Below are positions 8,975 to 20,048 of a stretch of DNA of 64,000 bases, piece after piece. Location of the stretch: positions 62,001-126,000 of the forward strand of contig CAWKDW010000015.1 in the NCBI GenBank assembly GCA_963848475.1. The letters are read 5' to 3'. The stretch's first letter is position 1, and each line of letters begins with the position of its first letter. The DNA is from Solirubrobacter sp963848475. Its GTDB lineage: Bacteria; Actinomycetota; Thermoleophilia; Solirubrobacterales; Solirubrobacteraceae. Position numbers and translations under genes: made by a program. Under the pieces are notes generated by a model. It was not told the DNA's origin. It did not search any database and saw nothing but the letters and a program-made list of their open reading frames with translations.

Positions 8975-10342
8975 ATGCCCACCAATCACTCCCTCGTCGA
9001 CAGCGTCCCGGCGCTGATGCCGCAGCTCCAGCGCGATCTCGCGCAGCTGGTGGCGATCCCTTCGATCTCGGTCGTGGGCTACCCAGAGCCGAGCCCGCCG
9101 CTCGTGCAGGCCTATGAGCTCGTCGTCGAGTGGTTGCGCGACGCGGGCGTGCAGAACCTCGTGGCGCTCGAGCTGCCCGGCACCGCGCCCGTCATCACGG
9201 GCGAGATCCCCGCCCCCGAGGGGGCGCCGACCGTCCTGCTCTACAGCCACTACGACGTCGTCCCGGCAGGCGACGAGTCGCTGTGGTCCTCGCCGCCGTT
9301 TGAGCCCACCGAGCGCGACGGCGCGCTGTTCGGCCGCGGCAGCGCGGACTCCAAGGCGAACATCATCAGCCACATCGGCGCGTTGCGCGCATGGGACGGC
9401 AAGCCGCCGGTCGGGATCAAGATCGTGATCGAGGGCCAGGAGGAGGTCGGCGGCGGCTCGCTGACGACCTACCCGCTCGAGCACCCCGAGGCGTTCCAGT
9501 GCGACGCGATGGTGATCGGCGACATGGGCAGCGTCCGGCCGGGCGTGCCGACGCTCACGGTGGCCCTGCGCGGCATGGCGATGGTGACGATCGAGGTCAC
9601 GACCCTCGCGGGGGCCAAGCACAGCGGCCAGTTCGGCGGCGCCGCCCCGGACGCGCTGATCACGCTCCTGCACGCCCTCTCGACGCTGCACGATCCCAAC
9701 GGGGACGTCGCGGTGGCCGGCCTGCGCCGTGAGGAGTGGGCGGGCGAGTCCTACAGCGACGACGAGTTCCGTGAGCTCGCCGAGGTCCTGCCCGGACTGC
9801 CGTTGTTCGGGACCGGCGGGCTCGGCTCGCGCGTCTGGTCGGGCCCGGCGATCACCGTCACCGGGATCGACGTGCCATCGGTCGAGAACGCGCTCAACGC
9901 CGTCTCCCCGCATGCGCGCGCGAAGATCAACCTGCGCGTGCATCCTGGTCAGGACGCGGCTGAGGCGCAGGCCGCGCTCGTCGCGCACCTCGAGGCGCTG
10001 CGACCGTTCGGGATCGCGCTCACGGTTCACGCGGAGGAGATCGGCAACGGCTTCTCCGCCGACACGTCCGGGCCGGGCTACGACGCGGCCCGCGCGGCGA
10101 TGACCGCCGCGTGGGGGCGCGATTCGGTGCTCGCGGCCGGCGGTGGCTCGATCCCGCTGGTCAGTGCGCTGTCCGGGGCCGTCCCGGGCGCCGAGATCTT
10201 CCTCGTCGGCGCGACCGACGGCTACGCGAACATCCACGCGCCCGACGAACGCGTGCTGCTCGACGAGCTCGAGCACGCGGTCGCCTTCGAGGCCGCGTTC
10301 TTCGGCGAGCTCGCCGCGCAGTGGGCGGCCAAGAATGGCTGA
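8975..10342 (+). CDS. M20-family metallopeptidase (dipeptidase/carboxypeptidase)
   Basis: 455 residues. Zinc-hydrolase motifs are in order: YSHYDVVP (His92, Asp94), GRGSADSK (Asp125), catalytic pair EGQEEVG (Glu156-157), VIGDMG (Asp183) and C-terminal HAPDER. The dimerisation domain lies between. The family cleaves dipeptides, N-acyl or aminobenzoyl-glutamate amides. Its stop overlaps the AbgT-type transporter start by 8 bases, and in known abg systems an AbgT permease works with M20 hydrolases. Uptake and hydrolysis of a small amide is therefore the likely joint role. A conserved upstream motif at 8917 may control the pair. Confidence 0.9.
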   Translation: MPTNHSLVDSVPALMPQLQRDLAQLVAIPSISVVGYPEPSPPLVQAYELVVEWLRDAGVQNLVALELPGTAPVITGEIPAPEGAPTVLLYSHYDVVPAGDESLWSSPPFEPTERDGALFGRGSADSKANIISHIGALRAWDGKPPVGIKIVIEGQEEVGGGSLTTYPLEHPEAFQCDAMVIGDMGSVRPGVPTLTVALRGMAMVTIEVTTLAGAKHSGQFGGAAPDALITLLHALSTLHDPNGDVAVAGLRREEWAGESYSDDEFRELAEVLPGLPLFGTGGLGSRVWSGPAITVTGIDVPSVENALNAVSPHARAKINLRVHPGQDAAEAQAALVAHLEALRPFGIALTVHAEEIGNGFSADTSGPGYDAARAAMTAAWGRDSVLAAGGGSIPLVSALSGAVPGAEIFLVGATDGYANIHAPDERVLLDELEHAVAFEAAFFGELAAQWAAKNG

Positions 10343-11997
10343 CGCCGCCGCTCCGGCGCCCGCCGCCGACCACACGTTCACGCAGCGGATGCTCGACGGC
10401 ATCGAGCGCCTCGGCAACCGGATGCCGGACCCGGCGATCCTGTTCGTCTGGCTCTGCATCGGCGTGATCGTGCTCTCGCAGATCCTCTCGTGGATGGACA
10501 TCAAGGTCACCTACCAGGTGGTGTCGCCGCCGCCGGTGACGGCCGAGGAGACGTATTACGGCGGCTCGACCGTCCCGGTCTACATCACGCCGAGCGAGCA
10601 GGAGCCCGCCGACGTCTACGAGGTCCGCACCGCGACGACCGAGATCCGCGGGTTGCTGACCGTCGACGGCGTCCGCTTCCTGTTCACGTCGTTCGTCGAC
10701 AACTTCCGCAACTTCGCCGCGGTCGTGATCATCCTCGTGGTGATGATCGGCGTCGGCGTGGCCGAGGCCGCCGGGCTGATCGGGGCGCTGATCCGCAGGC
10801 TCGTCGGCGTGTCCTCGGCCGGCTCGCTGACGTTCATCATCGTGCTGCTCGGCGTCATCTCGAGCATCGCCTCCGATGCCGGCTACCTGGTGCTGATTCC
10901 GCTCGGGGCCGTCGCGTTCAAGAGCGTGGGCCGAAATCCGCTCGCCGGGATCGCGGCCGCCTTCGCGGGCGTCGCGGCGGGCTTCGGCGTCAACTTCCTG
11001 ATCACGCCGCTGGACGGTGTGCTGACGGAGATCACCAACGACGCGTCCGCGCTGGTCGACCCGAACGCCGAGATCGACCTCGCGGCGAACCTGTACTTCG
11101 GCATCGTCTCGGCGCTGTTCGTCAGCGTCGTGCTGACGATCATCACGGCGCGGCTCGTCGAGGGACGGATCGGTCCGTACGACCCCGCCGAGGCCGGCGA
11201 GGTGCTCGAAGAGGCCGTCGACGAGGACGCCGGCGACGAGGCGCGCGGCCTGCGCTACACGCTGTGGGCGACGCTCGCGGCGATCGTCGTGATCGGGCTG
11301 CTGACGTTCATCCCGGGCGCTCCGCTGCAGGACCCGGAGACCGGCCGTGTGATCGGGGACTCGCCGTTCATGGACAGCCTGATCGTGATCATCGCGATCA
11401 TCTTCTTCGTCGCGGGCCTCGCCTACGGCCACGGCGCGGGGACGCTGAAGGGCAGCACCGCGGTGCTCGGCGTCGATCACCAAGTCCTGGGCCGGGCTCG
11501 CGAGCCTGCTGTTCCTGTTCCTGCTGATCGCGCAGTTCATCGCGTACTTCAACTTCTCCAACATGGCGCAGGTCGCCGCCGTGAAACTCGGCGATCAACT
11601 CGAGCAGGCCAACATCGGCGCCGTCTGGCTGCTGATCGGCTTCATCCTCGTGACGATGGTCGTCGACCTGATCATGCCCGCGGCGATCGCGAAGTGGGCG
11701 ATCCTGGCGCCGATCTTCATCCCGCTGCTGATCCGCCTCGACGTGACGCCGCAGACCGTGCTGGCGGCCTACCGCGTCGGCGACTCGCCGCTGAACGTGG
11801 TCACGCCGCTGATGGCCTACTTCCCGCTGATCGTCGTGTTCGTCCAGCGCTATCAGAAGAGTGCGGGCATCGGCACGGTGGTCGCGCTGATGCTGCCGTA
11901 CGTGGTGATCCTCTCGATCTTCTGGATCGCGCTCTTCGTCGCCTGGTACCTGATCGGGATCCCGCTCGGGCCGGGTTCGCCGGTCCATCCCGGATAG
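10335..11997 (+). CDS. AbgT-family transporter (one frame break)
   Basis: About 554 residues with many membrane helices. The family's characteristic early segment (RMLDGIERLGNRMPDPAILF) and re-entrant region (SIASDAGYLVLIPLGA, GVNFLITPLDGVL) are clear. The frame must change near 11480 to give ITKSWAGLASLLFLFLL; it then runs on through SNMAQVAAVKLG and PLNVVTPLMAYF to the stop. AbgT proteins import aminobenzoyl-glutamate or export sulfonamides. The overlapping M20 peptidase points to import followed by hydrolysis. Confidence 0.9.
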
Positions 11998-12021
11998 TCA
12001 CGCCCGCGGCGCGCGCGCCTG

Positions 12022-13588
12022 ATGGACGACAGCACGATCACGTTCGTCGTCCTCGGCGCCGTGGTGGCGCTGTTCGTGTGGGACCGCTTCCCCGTGGCGA
12101 TCGTCGCCATCGGCGTCGCGCTCTCGCTGTGGGCCACCGGCGTGCTGGACCTCGAGGACGCGCTGGCCGGCTTCGGCGACCCGACGGTGATCTTCATCGC
12201 CTCGCTGTTCGTCGTCAGCGAGGCGCTCGACGCCTCCGGCGTGACGGCCTGGGTCGGCCAGGAGCTGGTCGCGCCACGTGGGGGAGAGCCGCACGCGGCT
12301 GATCGTCTACACGATGGCGCTGGTCGCGCTGCTGACGGCGCTGATCAACGTCAACGGCGCGGTCGCGGCGCTGGTGCCGGTCGCGGTCGTGATGGCGGTG
12401 CGGACCGGCCGCTCGCCGTCGCAGCTGCTGCTGCCACTCGCCTTCGGCGCGCACGCCGGGTCGCTGCTCGCGCTCACCGGCACACCGGTCAACGTGATCG
12501 TCTCCGACGCGGCCGACGACGCCGGCGTGGGCGGCTTCGGGTTCCTCGAGTTCGCGCTGGTCGGCGTCCCGCTCACGGTCGGCGTGATCGCGATCGTCGT
12601 GCTCTTCGGCGAGCGTCTGCTGCCGGAGCGCCATCCGCGCTCGATCGCGCCCGACTTCAGCGCCCACGCGCGCACGCTGATCGAGCAGTACGAGCTCGAC
12701 CATCCGGAGGCGACGCTGATGACGCGGCGCTCGGGCGTCGCCGAGGTCGTGATCCCGCCGCGCTCGGAGCTGATCGGCGACACCGTGTTCCCGGGGATGA
12801 TCACCGAGAGCGGCGACCTCGTCGATCCTCGCCGTGCAGCGCCGCGGGCGACGACGTCGCCCCGGGCGAGACGGTCCTGGCCGAGGGCGACACGCTGCTG
12901 CTGCAGGGCACCTGGGCGGCGCTGGACGAGAACCTCGACGACCCGGCGTGCTCGTCGTCGACCGGCCGGAGCTCGTCCGCCGCCAGGCCGTGCCGCTCGG
13001 TGCCGGCGCCAAGCGCGCGCTGGTCGTCCTCGCCGGCATGGTCGTCGCGCTCGCCACCGGCGTCGTGCCTCCGGCGGTCGCCGGCCTGGTCGCCGCGTGC
13101 GCGATGATCCTGCTGGGCGTGCTCAGCGTCGAGCAGGCCCAGCGCGGGATCTCGTGGACGACCGTGGTCCTGGTCGGCGGCATGATCTCGCTCTCGACCG
13201 CGATGGTCCCAGCGGCGCCGCCGAGCAGCTCGCCGACCGGCTGGTCTCGATCGTCGGCGACGCCGGCCCGCACGCGCTGCTGCTCGGGCTCTTCCTGCTC
13301 ACCGCGGTGCTCGGGCAGCTGATCTCCAACATGGCGACCGCGCTGATCGTGATCCCGATCGCGATCTCCGCCGCCGCCGAGATGGACATCTCCGCCAAGC
13401 CGGTGCTGATGGCCGTCACCGTGTCGGCGGCGGCCTCGTTCTTGACGCCGGTCGCCACCCCGGCGAACCTGATGGTGATGGGGCCGGGCGGCTACCGCTT
13501 CAGCGACTACTGGAAGCTCGGGCTGCCGATGCTCGCGCTCTTCGGCGTCGTGGCCGTGCTGCTCGTCCCCGTCTTCTGGTCGTTTTGA
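12022..13588 (+). CDS. SLC13 / CitMHS-type anion permease with RCK-C insert (about four frame breaks)
   Basis: About 520 residues. The N-terminus (ITFVVLGAVVALFVWDRFPV, GFGDPTVIFIASLFVVSEAL) and C-terminus (GQLISNMATALIVIPIA, TPVATPANLMVMGPGGYRF) are typical of the DASS/SLC13 family. A TrkA-C-like segment sits in the middle (SGVAEVVIPPRSELIGDTVF, APGETVLAEGDTLLLQG). The frame changes near 12280, 12830, 12950 and 13215, yet family sequence continues across each. It is the most broken gene in the window; either several indel errors or a true pseudogene. Substrates of relatives are dicarboxylates or sulfate. Confidence 0.8.
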
Positions 13589-15913
13589 GCGGGCCGCAGC
13601 TCCGTCGTGGGCGGCGCGTGTTCGCCGCGCCGATCGATCAGCCGAGGGTGCGGCGGGCGACCGACGTCGTGCTGCTCGTCCCAGCCGTCATCGTCCTGGC
13701 GATCGCGATCGCGTCCTACCCGCCGGCGCGGCTGGAACTGGCGCTGGAGCGCTTCCTCGACGCGCTCCCGGGCTGGCTGGACCCGGTCTGGGAGCTGCTC
13801 GCGAACGCGCTCTGGCTGTGGGCGGCCGTGCTCGTGATCGCCGCACTCGCACGCCGCCGCTACGTCGTCGTCGGCCAGGCGCTGGCCTCGCTCGTGCTCG
13901 CCGTGCTGGCGGCGGCCTGCGCCACACGACTGGCCGTCGGCAGCTGGCCGGGCCTGCTCGGTGACTCGCGCTTCCCGACGCTGTGGGTCGCGGAGGCGAC
14001 AGCGGTGCTGGTGGCCGTCTCGCCGCATCTCGTCCAGCCGCTGCAGGCGCTCGGGCGCCGCGTGCTCGTGCTCGGCGTGCTCGGAGCGGCCGTCACGACC
14101 GGCGGCACGCCGGGCGGCGTCGTCGCGGCGCTGTCGATCGCCGTCGCGGTCGCGGCGGCGCTGCGGCTGGCATGGGGGACCTCGGCCGGGCGGCCGGGGC
14201 TCGACGACGTCGCCCTCGGGCTGGCGGAGCTCGGGATCGAAGCGACCGATCTCGATGACGCCGGGCGCCACGTCGCCGGCGTCTTCCACGTCGACGGGCG
14301 CGATCGCGAGGGGCGGCCGCTGCTGATCAAGGTCTACGGCCGCGACGCCTACGACAACCAGCTGCTCGCGCGGCTGTGGCGAACCGTCTGGTACCGCCGG
14401 CCGGGCCCGACCGCGGCGCTCGGCCAACTCGAGGCGGCCGAGCACGAGGCGCTCGTGACGCTGCTCGCGGCCCGCGGCGGCGTGCCGACGCGCGAGGTCG
14501 AGACAGCGGGCGAGACCCTCGTGCATGACGCGCTGCTCGTCCTCCGTGGCGAGGTCGAACCGCTCGGCGCCGAGGAGCTGGACGGGGCCTGGGCTGCGCT
14601 CGCCCGCCTCGGCGAGCTGCGGATCGCGCACCAGCAGATCGAGCTCTCGACCGTGGTCAGCGTCGCCGGCCGCGCGGGCTTCGTGGACTTCGGCGTGGCC
14701 GCGGTCGGCCCGGACGCGCACCAGCTCGGCACCGACCGTGCCCAGTTGCTCGTGACGACGGCCGCGCTCGCGGGCACCGAGCGGGCGCTGGACGCGGCGA
14801 TCGGCGCGCTCGGGAGCGGACGGCGTCGTGAGCCTGCTCCCGTATCTGCAGACGGCGGCCTTCTCGCCTTCGCTGCGGCGCTCGCTGAAGGCGGCCGACA
14901 TCGACATCGACGATCTGCGCAAGCTCGCGGCGGCACGCGCCGGCGTCGAGCCGCCCGAGCTCGTGAAGCTGCGCCGGGTCTCGATCTGGTCGGTGGTGCA
15001 GATCGGGCTGCTGGTGTTCGCCACCACGTCGATCATCACGATCGCCACGTCGGTCGACTGGGAGCAGGTCGGCTCGACGCTCGTGCACGCCTCGTGGGGC
15101 TGGCTGGCGGCCGCGCTCGTGATCGGCCAGTTCGCGCGCATCGGGCAGGCGGCCGCGACGCTGGGAACGGTGCCGGTCCGGCTGCCGTTCGGACCCGTCT
15201 ACACGCTGCAGCTCGCCATGGGCTACATGAACATCGCGCTGCCATCCAGCGTCGGGCGGATGGCGGTCAGCGTCCGCTTCTTCCAGCTCCAGGGCCTCAG
15301 CGTCACCGTCTCGGTCGCCTCCGGGGTGGTCGACGCGGTCACGACCGCGGTCGTGCAGGGGGCGATGCTGCTGCTGCTGCTGATCTTCTCCGAGGCGACG
15401 CTCGAGCTCGACCTCGAACTGCCGACGGGCGGGATGCAGAGCCTGCTCTGGATCCTGCTCGGCGTGCTCGCGGTCACGATCGCGATCGGCTTCGTCGGGC
15501 CGGTCCGGAGAGCGATCACGACGCGCGTGCGCGCCTGGTGGCCGGACGTGGCCGCCGCCCTGTCGGTGCTGCGCGCCAAGCACAAGCTCGCGATGCTCGT
15601 GCTCGGCAACGTCGCCGCCGAGTTCGTCCTGGCGATCGCGCTCGGCATGGTCGCGCGGGCGCTCGGCTACCACGTCTCGCTGGCCGACCTGCTGGTGATC
15701 CAGGTCAGCGTCTCGCTGCTGGCCGGCATCATCCCCGTGCCGGGCGGCATCGGCGTGGCCGAGCTCGGCATCAGCGTCGGCCTCGCCGCCGCCGGCCTGA
15801 CGCCCGAGGCCGCGCTCGCGACCGCGCTGGCGTTCCGGATCGCCACCTTCTACCTGCCGCCGCTATGGGGCTTCTTCGCGCTGCACTGGCTGCAGCGCAA
15901 TCGGCTGCTCTAG
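13585..15913 (+). CDS. lysylphosphatidylglycerol synthase-like TM protein with kinase-like domain (one frame break)
   Basis: About 776 residues in three parts. Residues 1-200 are hydrophobic helices. The middle resembles a protein-kinase or aminoglycoside-kinase fold (LLIKVYGRDAYDNQLLARLW, HDALLVLRGEVEPL, RIAHQQIE, FVDFGVAAV with DFG). The C-terminal ~330 residues are a LPG_synthase_TM/flippase-like domain (NIALPSSVGRMAVSVRFFQ, GIIPVPGGIGVAELG). The frame changes near 14820. TTG at 13585 overlaps the previous stop; GTG at 13618 is an alternative. Relatives are envelope proteins of uncertain activity; no aminoacyl-transfer domain is present. Confidence 0.8.
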
Positions 15914-15917
15914 GACA

Positions 15918-17043
15918 CTAGACGGGGTAGCGCAGGATCGCGGCGACCGTGCCCTCCAGCGGGATGTCGGCTCGCCGCAGTGCCAGCACGCGGCCGCCGG
16001 AGAGCAGCACGCGGCGGGCGATCTCGTCGATCACGCCGTAGTTGACGGCGTCGTCGGCCGCGTCGAACGTCACGACGCCGCTGTCGGGGTCGACGAAACC
16101 GGGCACGACCTCGTCGATATCGGCCATCAGCGTGTCGACGGCGCCGAAGGTCGCCGCACGCGCGACGTCGGTCAGGTCGGTCACGCCGCGGCCCTGCGTC
16201 GCACGGGTCTCGAAGCGGTCGCGGAGCTCCGCGAGCTCGGCCGCATAGAGCGAATCGAGAATCGGGCGCGCCGCGTCGGCGAGCTCGGCGGCTGACGCGT
16301 GCTCCGGGTTGCCCGCGATCGACGTCGGAGGCGAGGCTGGGGTAGCCGTTGACGGAGCGGTAGATCGCGTCCAGCGGCTCCGCCGCGGCGAGGATCAGCG
16401 GCAGTCCGAGCCCCGCCAGCACCGGACTCAGCGCACGGTCGACCAGCCGCGCGTACTGGCGCATCCTGACCTTCTGGCCCTCTGAGCCCTGGATCCGCCC
16501 GGTCGCCGAGCGATCGGAGATCGATGCCTTGCCGACGGCGGTCGCGATGTCGGCCGGGAGATCGGCGACGTTCACCTCATGGGCCGGGGCGTCACTGGCG
16601 AGCTCGATCAGCCGGACGGAGCCCTGCGCGAGCGCGAGGACGAACGCGGCCTGCGGGAAGGTCACCGAGCGCAGCAGCGGCTTGACGTGGAAACGGTCAG
16701 AGACTTCGACCATGCTCGCGAGCTGGTTCGGCAACCGGAACGTGCGCACCGAGTCCGGAGTGGCGAACACCGCGAGGCTGGTCGCGAGGTGGGCCCAGAA
16801 CTCCCCGTCGTCGGTGAGGTCGTCGAGGTGCTCCTTGACCGCCTCCGCCACACCGCGGCCGGCGTCGGCCGCATCGAGCTGGCGCACCGCTTCCGCCGCA
16901 AGGTTCTTGAACTCGATCCGGGCCGCGTCCGCGTCCTGCGACAACGGGCTCGTCGGCAGGTAGATCGAGACGGACGCAGACCCGCGCGCATCCAGCAGCG
17001 CGGCGGTCTGTTCCTGCGTCGGGATGTCGATATGCAGGGCCAT
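15918..17043 (-). CDS. baeRF-type (bacterial eRF1-like) protein (one frame break)
   Basis: About 375 residues. The N-terminus (DIPTQEQTAALLDARGSASVSIYLPT) is typical of the bacterial archaeo-eukaryotic release-factor families, whose members are implicated in ribosome rescue or hibernation. The middle has VFATPDSVRTFRLPN and KPLLRSV; the C-terminus has the L30e-like GVIDEIARRVLLSGGRVLAL. The frame changes near 16327, where PSLAS should continue TSIAGNPEHASAAELADAARP. ATG at 17043 is preferred. Divergent from the holin/phosphodiesterase gene. Confidence 0.75.
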
Positions 17044-17076
17044 GCGCCGATGATGCCCGCGAGCCGGGTGACGGCG

Positions 17077-17097
17077 CATCGTCCGCACGGGGTGAAG
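17077..17097. promoter_or_regulatory. recurrent CATC-GGGTGA dyad motif, copy 2
   Basis: CATCGTCCGCACGGGGTGA plus AG matches copy 1 at most positions. It lies in the 182-base gap between the baeRF gene and the holin/phosphodiesterase gene, 32 bases before a possible 26-residue reading frame at 17129-17209. Confidence 0.4.
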
Positions 17098-17128
17098 GGC
17101 CTTCGCCGTCTTCGCGTACCTGACCGTG

Positions 17129-17209
17129 ATGAAGCAGACCCACCCGGAGTTGCCGGCGCGGGGGCCGCGGCGCGGCGAGTCGGCCGAGCAGCCGCTCGCG
17201 CCCAGCTGA
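17129..17209 (+). CDS. possible tiny ORF (26 residues)
   Basis: ATG to TGA frame encoding a Pro/Arg/Glu-rich 26-residue peptide. There is no clear ribosome site. It is listed only because its start lies 32 bases after a copy of the recurrent motif, the spacing seen before real genes. It could equally be leader sequence of the next gene. Confidence 0.15.
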   Translation: MKQTHPELPARGPRRGESAEQPLAPS

Positions 17210-17225
17210 TATCAAGCGGCCGAGC

Positions 17226-19276
17226 ATGCCCGTACGCCTGCTCGGCCGCCTCACGCTGGTCCTCGCGCTCGACGCGCTCGCGCTGCTCGTCCTCAGCGCG
17301 CTGCTGCGCGGCTTCACGCTCGACGGGCCGGCCGCCGCGCTCGGCCTCGCGCTCGCGCTCGGCGTCGCCAACGCGATCGTCTGGCCGGTGCTGATCCGCA
17401 TCGCGCTGCCGTTCACGGTCGCGACGCTCGGCCTGGGGGCGCTCGCGCTCAACGCCGCGATCCTCGTCGGCGCCGCGGCGCTGATCAGCCAGGTGCAGAT
17501 CGACGGGCTGCTCGAGGCGGCTCGCCGTGGTGCTCGGGCTGACGCTGCTGACGACGCTCGTCGGCGGCGTGCTCGCGCTCGATCGCGGTGACCTCTGGTA
17601 CCGCCACATCGTCCGCCGTCAGCTGCGCCGCTCGAAGCTGGCCGAGCGCACCGACGTCCCCGGCGTCGTCTTCCTCGAGATCGACGGCCTTTCCCGCGAC
17701 GTGCTGCGCCGTGCCCTGCGCGACGGCAACGCCCCGGTGCTCGCGCGCTGGATCCACGACGACGGCTTCCGGCTTGAGATGTGGGAGACCGACTGGTCTT
17801 CGCAGACGGGGGCCTGCCAGGCGGGCCTCCTGCACGGCTCCAACGACGACATGCCGGCGTTCCGCTGGTGGGAGAAGGACACGGGCCGCGCGATCGTCAC
17901 CAACCATCCGCGCGACGCGGAGGAGATCGAGCGCCGCCGCTCCGACGGCCGCGGCCTGCTCCATGCCGACGGCGCCAGCCGCGCGAACATCCTCTCCGGC
18001 GACGCGCCGCACACGATGCTGACCATGAGCACCGTGCTCGACCGCGACCGGCCGGGCCGGCTGGGGCAGGACTACTTCGCGTACTTCGCCAGCCCGTACG
18101 GCGTCGCGCGCACCGCGCTGCGGGTCGTCGGCGAGGTCTTCATCGAGCGCTGGTCGGCGCTGCAGCAGGTGCGCCGGGACGTGCGCCCGCGGATCAGACG
18201 CGACTGGAAGTACGCGCTCGTGCGCTCCTACGCCACCGTCATCCAGCTCGACCTCCAGGTCGCGGCGGTGACCGCCGACGTGCTGGCCGGCCGCCCGGTG
18301 ATCTACACGACCTTCCTGGGCTACGACGAGGTCGCCCACCACTCCGGGATCGAGCGCCCGGACACGCTCGCGGTGCTGCGCAAGGTCGATCAGGCGATCG
18401 ACCGGATCGCCGCCGCGGTCGTGCATGCACCGCGGCCGTACAAGCTCGTCGTGCTCTCCGATCACGGCCAGAGCCAGGGCGCGACGTTCCACCAGCGCTA
18501 CGGCGAGAAGCTCGAGGACGTCGTCGGCCGCTACGCCGGCGGCGAGGTCCGCGCCGAGGACGCGCACAGCGACGAAGGGCTCGCCTCCTTCAACGCGGGC
18601 GTCAGCCAGGTCGCCGCGCGCGACGACGCGCTCGGCCACGCGGTCCGCACGGCCGCCGGGAAGCGGCTCGAGGAGGAACCCGACGAGAGCATCCCCGAGG
18701 TCTCGGTGATGGCCTCCGGCAACCTCGGGCTGATCTCGTTCCCGCGCGAGCCGGGCCGCGTGACGCTGGAGCAGCTCGAGGCGCGCCGCCCCGGGCTGCT
18801 GGACGCGCTGCGCGACCCATCCGGGGATCGCGTTCGTGCTCGTGCGCTCCGAGGCGCTCGGCCCGGTCGTGCTCGGGCCCGCAGGCCGCCGCTCGCTGCG
18901 CGACGACGCGGTCGAGGGCGTCGACCCGCTGACCCCGTTCGGGCCCTATGCCGCCGACCACGTGCGGATGACCGACGGCTTCGCGCACTGCCCCGACATC
19001 GTCGTCAACGGCCACTACTGGGACGAGCTCGAGGAGGTCGCGGCCTTCGAGGAGCTCGTCGGCTCCCACGGCGGCATGGGCGGAGGCCAGGCGCACCCGT
19101 TCGTGCTGCACCCGCCTGAACTGTCATGGCCTGAGGGCGACGTGATCGGCGCCGCGACCGTGCACCACATCCTGCGCGGTTGGCTCGCCGAGCTGGGCCA
19201 GGACGCCTACAGCGTCAGCGAGTCACCGGGGGCGAGCATCTCCACGCGCGTCGACGGCGCCAGCTCGCCCATGTGA
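17226..19276 (+). CDS. holin-like membrane domain fused to alkaline-phosphatase-superfamily phosphodiesterase (two frame breaks)
   Basis: About 680 residues. The first ~110 are a four-helix membrane domain of the phage-holin-4 superfamily type (VLALDALALLVLSALLRGF, ANAIVWPVLIRIALP). The rest is a type I phosphodiesterase/nucleotide-pyrophosphatase fold: GVVFLEIDGLSRDVLRRAL (metal Asp), DWSSQTGACQAGLLHG (nucleophile region), FLGYDEVAHHSG, VLSDHGQSQGATF. Frame changes occur near 17520 and 18825; deleting one C from CCC at 18825 gives RDHPGIAFVLVRSEA. The active site probably faces outward, suggesting envelope phosphodiester or teichoic-acid-like substrates. The 3' end overlaps the convergent MBL gene by 70 bases. 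Confidence 0.8.
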
Positions 19277-19941
19277 CGCAGGAACTCACGCGGCGGCGCG
19301 ATCAGCAGCTCGCCGCGGCGGACGCCGTACGGGAGGAAGGTTCCCCAGTGGATCGGGATCGCGATCCGCGGCTGCACGAGCGCGATCGCCCGAGCCGCGC
19401 CCTCGGGGTCGAGGTGACCGGGGCCGAGCGAAGGGCCCCAGCCCCAGATCGGGATCAGCGCGACCTCGACCTCGCCGCACAGGTCGCGCATGCCGTCATT
19501 GAGGTCGGTGTCGCCGGCGAACCAGACGCCGTCGACGACGAACCCGAGCGTGTCGTGATGCGGCGACGCGGGCCCCGGGCGCCGCCGGCCGTCGTGCCAC
19601 GCCTCGACCACGTGGATCGGGGCGCCGGCGATCTCCAGCGTCTCGCCGACGCGGACCTCGCTCACCGTCCCGAACGGGATGCCGGCGAGGAACTTCGTCG
19701 CGCCGGTCGGCAACAGCGCCGTCGTCTTGGGCGAGACGAGCCGCCGCAGCGAGGGCTTGTCGAAATGATCGTGGTGCAGATGTGACAGCAGCACGCCGTC
19801 GACGATGCCGGGATCGGCCGCGGGCGGGACCTGGCGGCGCAGATGCGCGACGCGCCCCCGCAACACGGGATCGGTGATCAGCCGGGCGCCGCCCGCGGTC
19901 TCGAGCAGGACCGTCGCGTGGCCGACCCAGGTGATCTTCAT
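19207..19941 (-). CDS. metallo-beta-lactamase-fold hydrolase, UlaG-like
   Basis: About 244 residues starting MKITWVGHATVLLET. The zinc motif LLSHLHHDHFDKPSL is followed by VWFAGDTDLNDG and IPIHWGTF, the layout of UlaG/RomA-like hydrolases (lactonase or phosphodiesterase type). ATG at 19941 is chosen; an in-frame start at 19965 would add eight polar residues. The 3' end overlaps the convergent phosphodiesterase gene. Substrate unknown. Confidence 0.85.
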   Translation of the reverse strand: MKITWVGHATVLLETAGGARLITDPVLRGRVAHLRRQVPPAADPGIVDGVLLSHLHHDHFDKPSLRRLVSPKTTALLPTGATKFLAGIPFGTVSEVRVGETLEIAGAPIHVVEAWHDGRRRPGPASPHHDTLGFVVDGVWFAGDTDLNDGMRDLCGEVEVALIPIWGWGPSLGPGHLDPEGAARAIALVQPRIAIPIHWGTFLPYGVRRGELLIAPPREFLRHMGELAPSTRVEMLAPGDSLTL

Positions 19942-20048
19942 CCCGCTCGAACGAGGCTTGCTCACCCCGCGTCTCCGGAGACTCGGGTCATGTCAGTGAA
20001 CGCGATCGGCATCGGGCGCATCGTCGCGCCCTGGGGGCGTCGGTGCCT

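Noticed and set aside
10143..12302. 719-codon frame as one protein
   Set aside because: It joins an out-of-frame piece of the M20 gene, the AbgT N-terminus and a nonsense tail after the indel near 11480.
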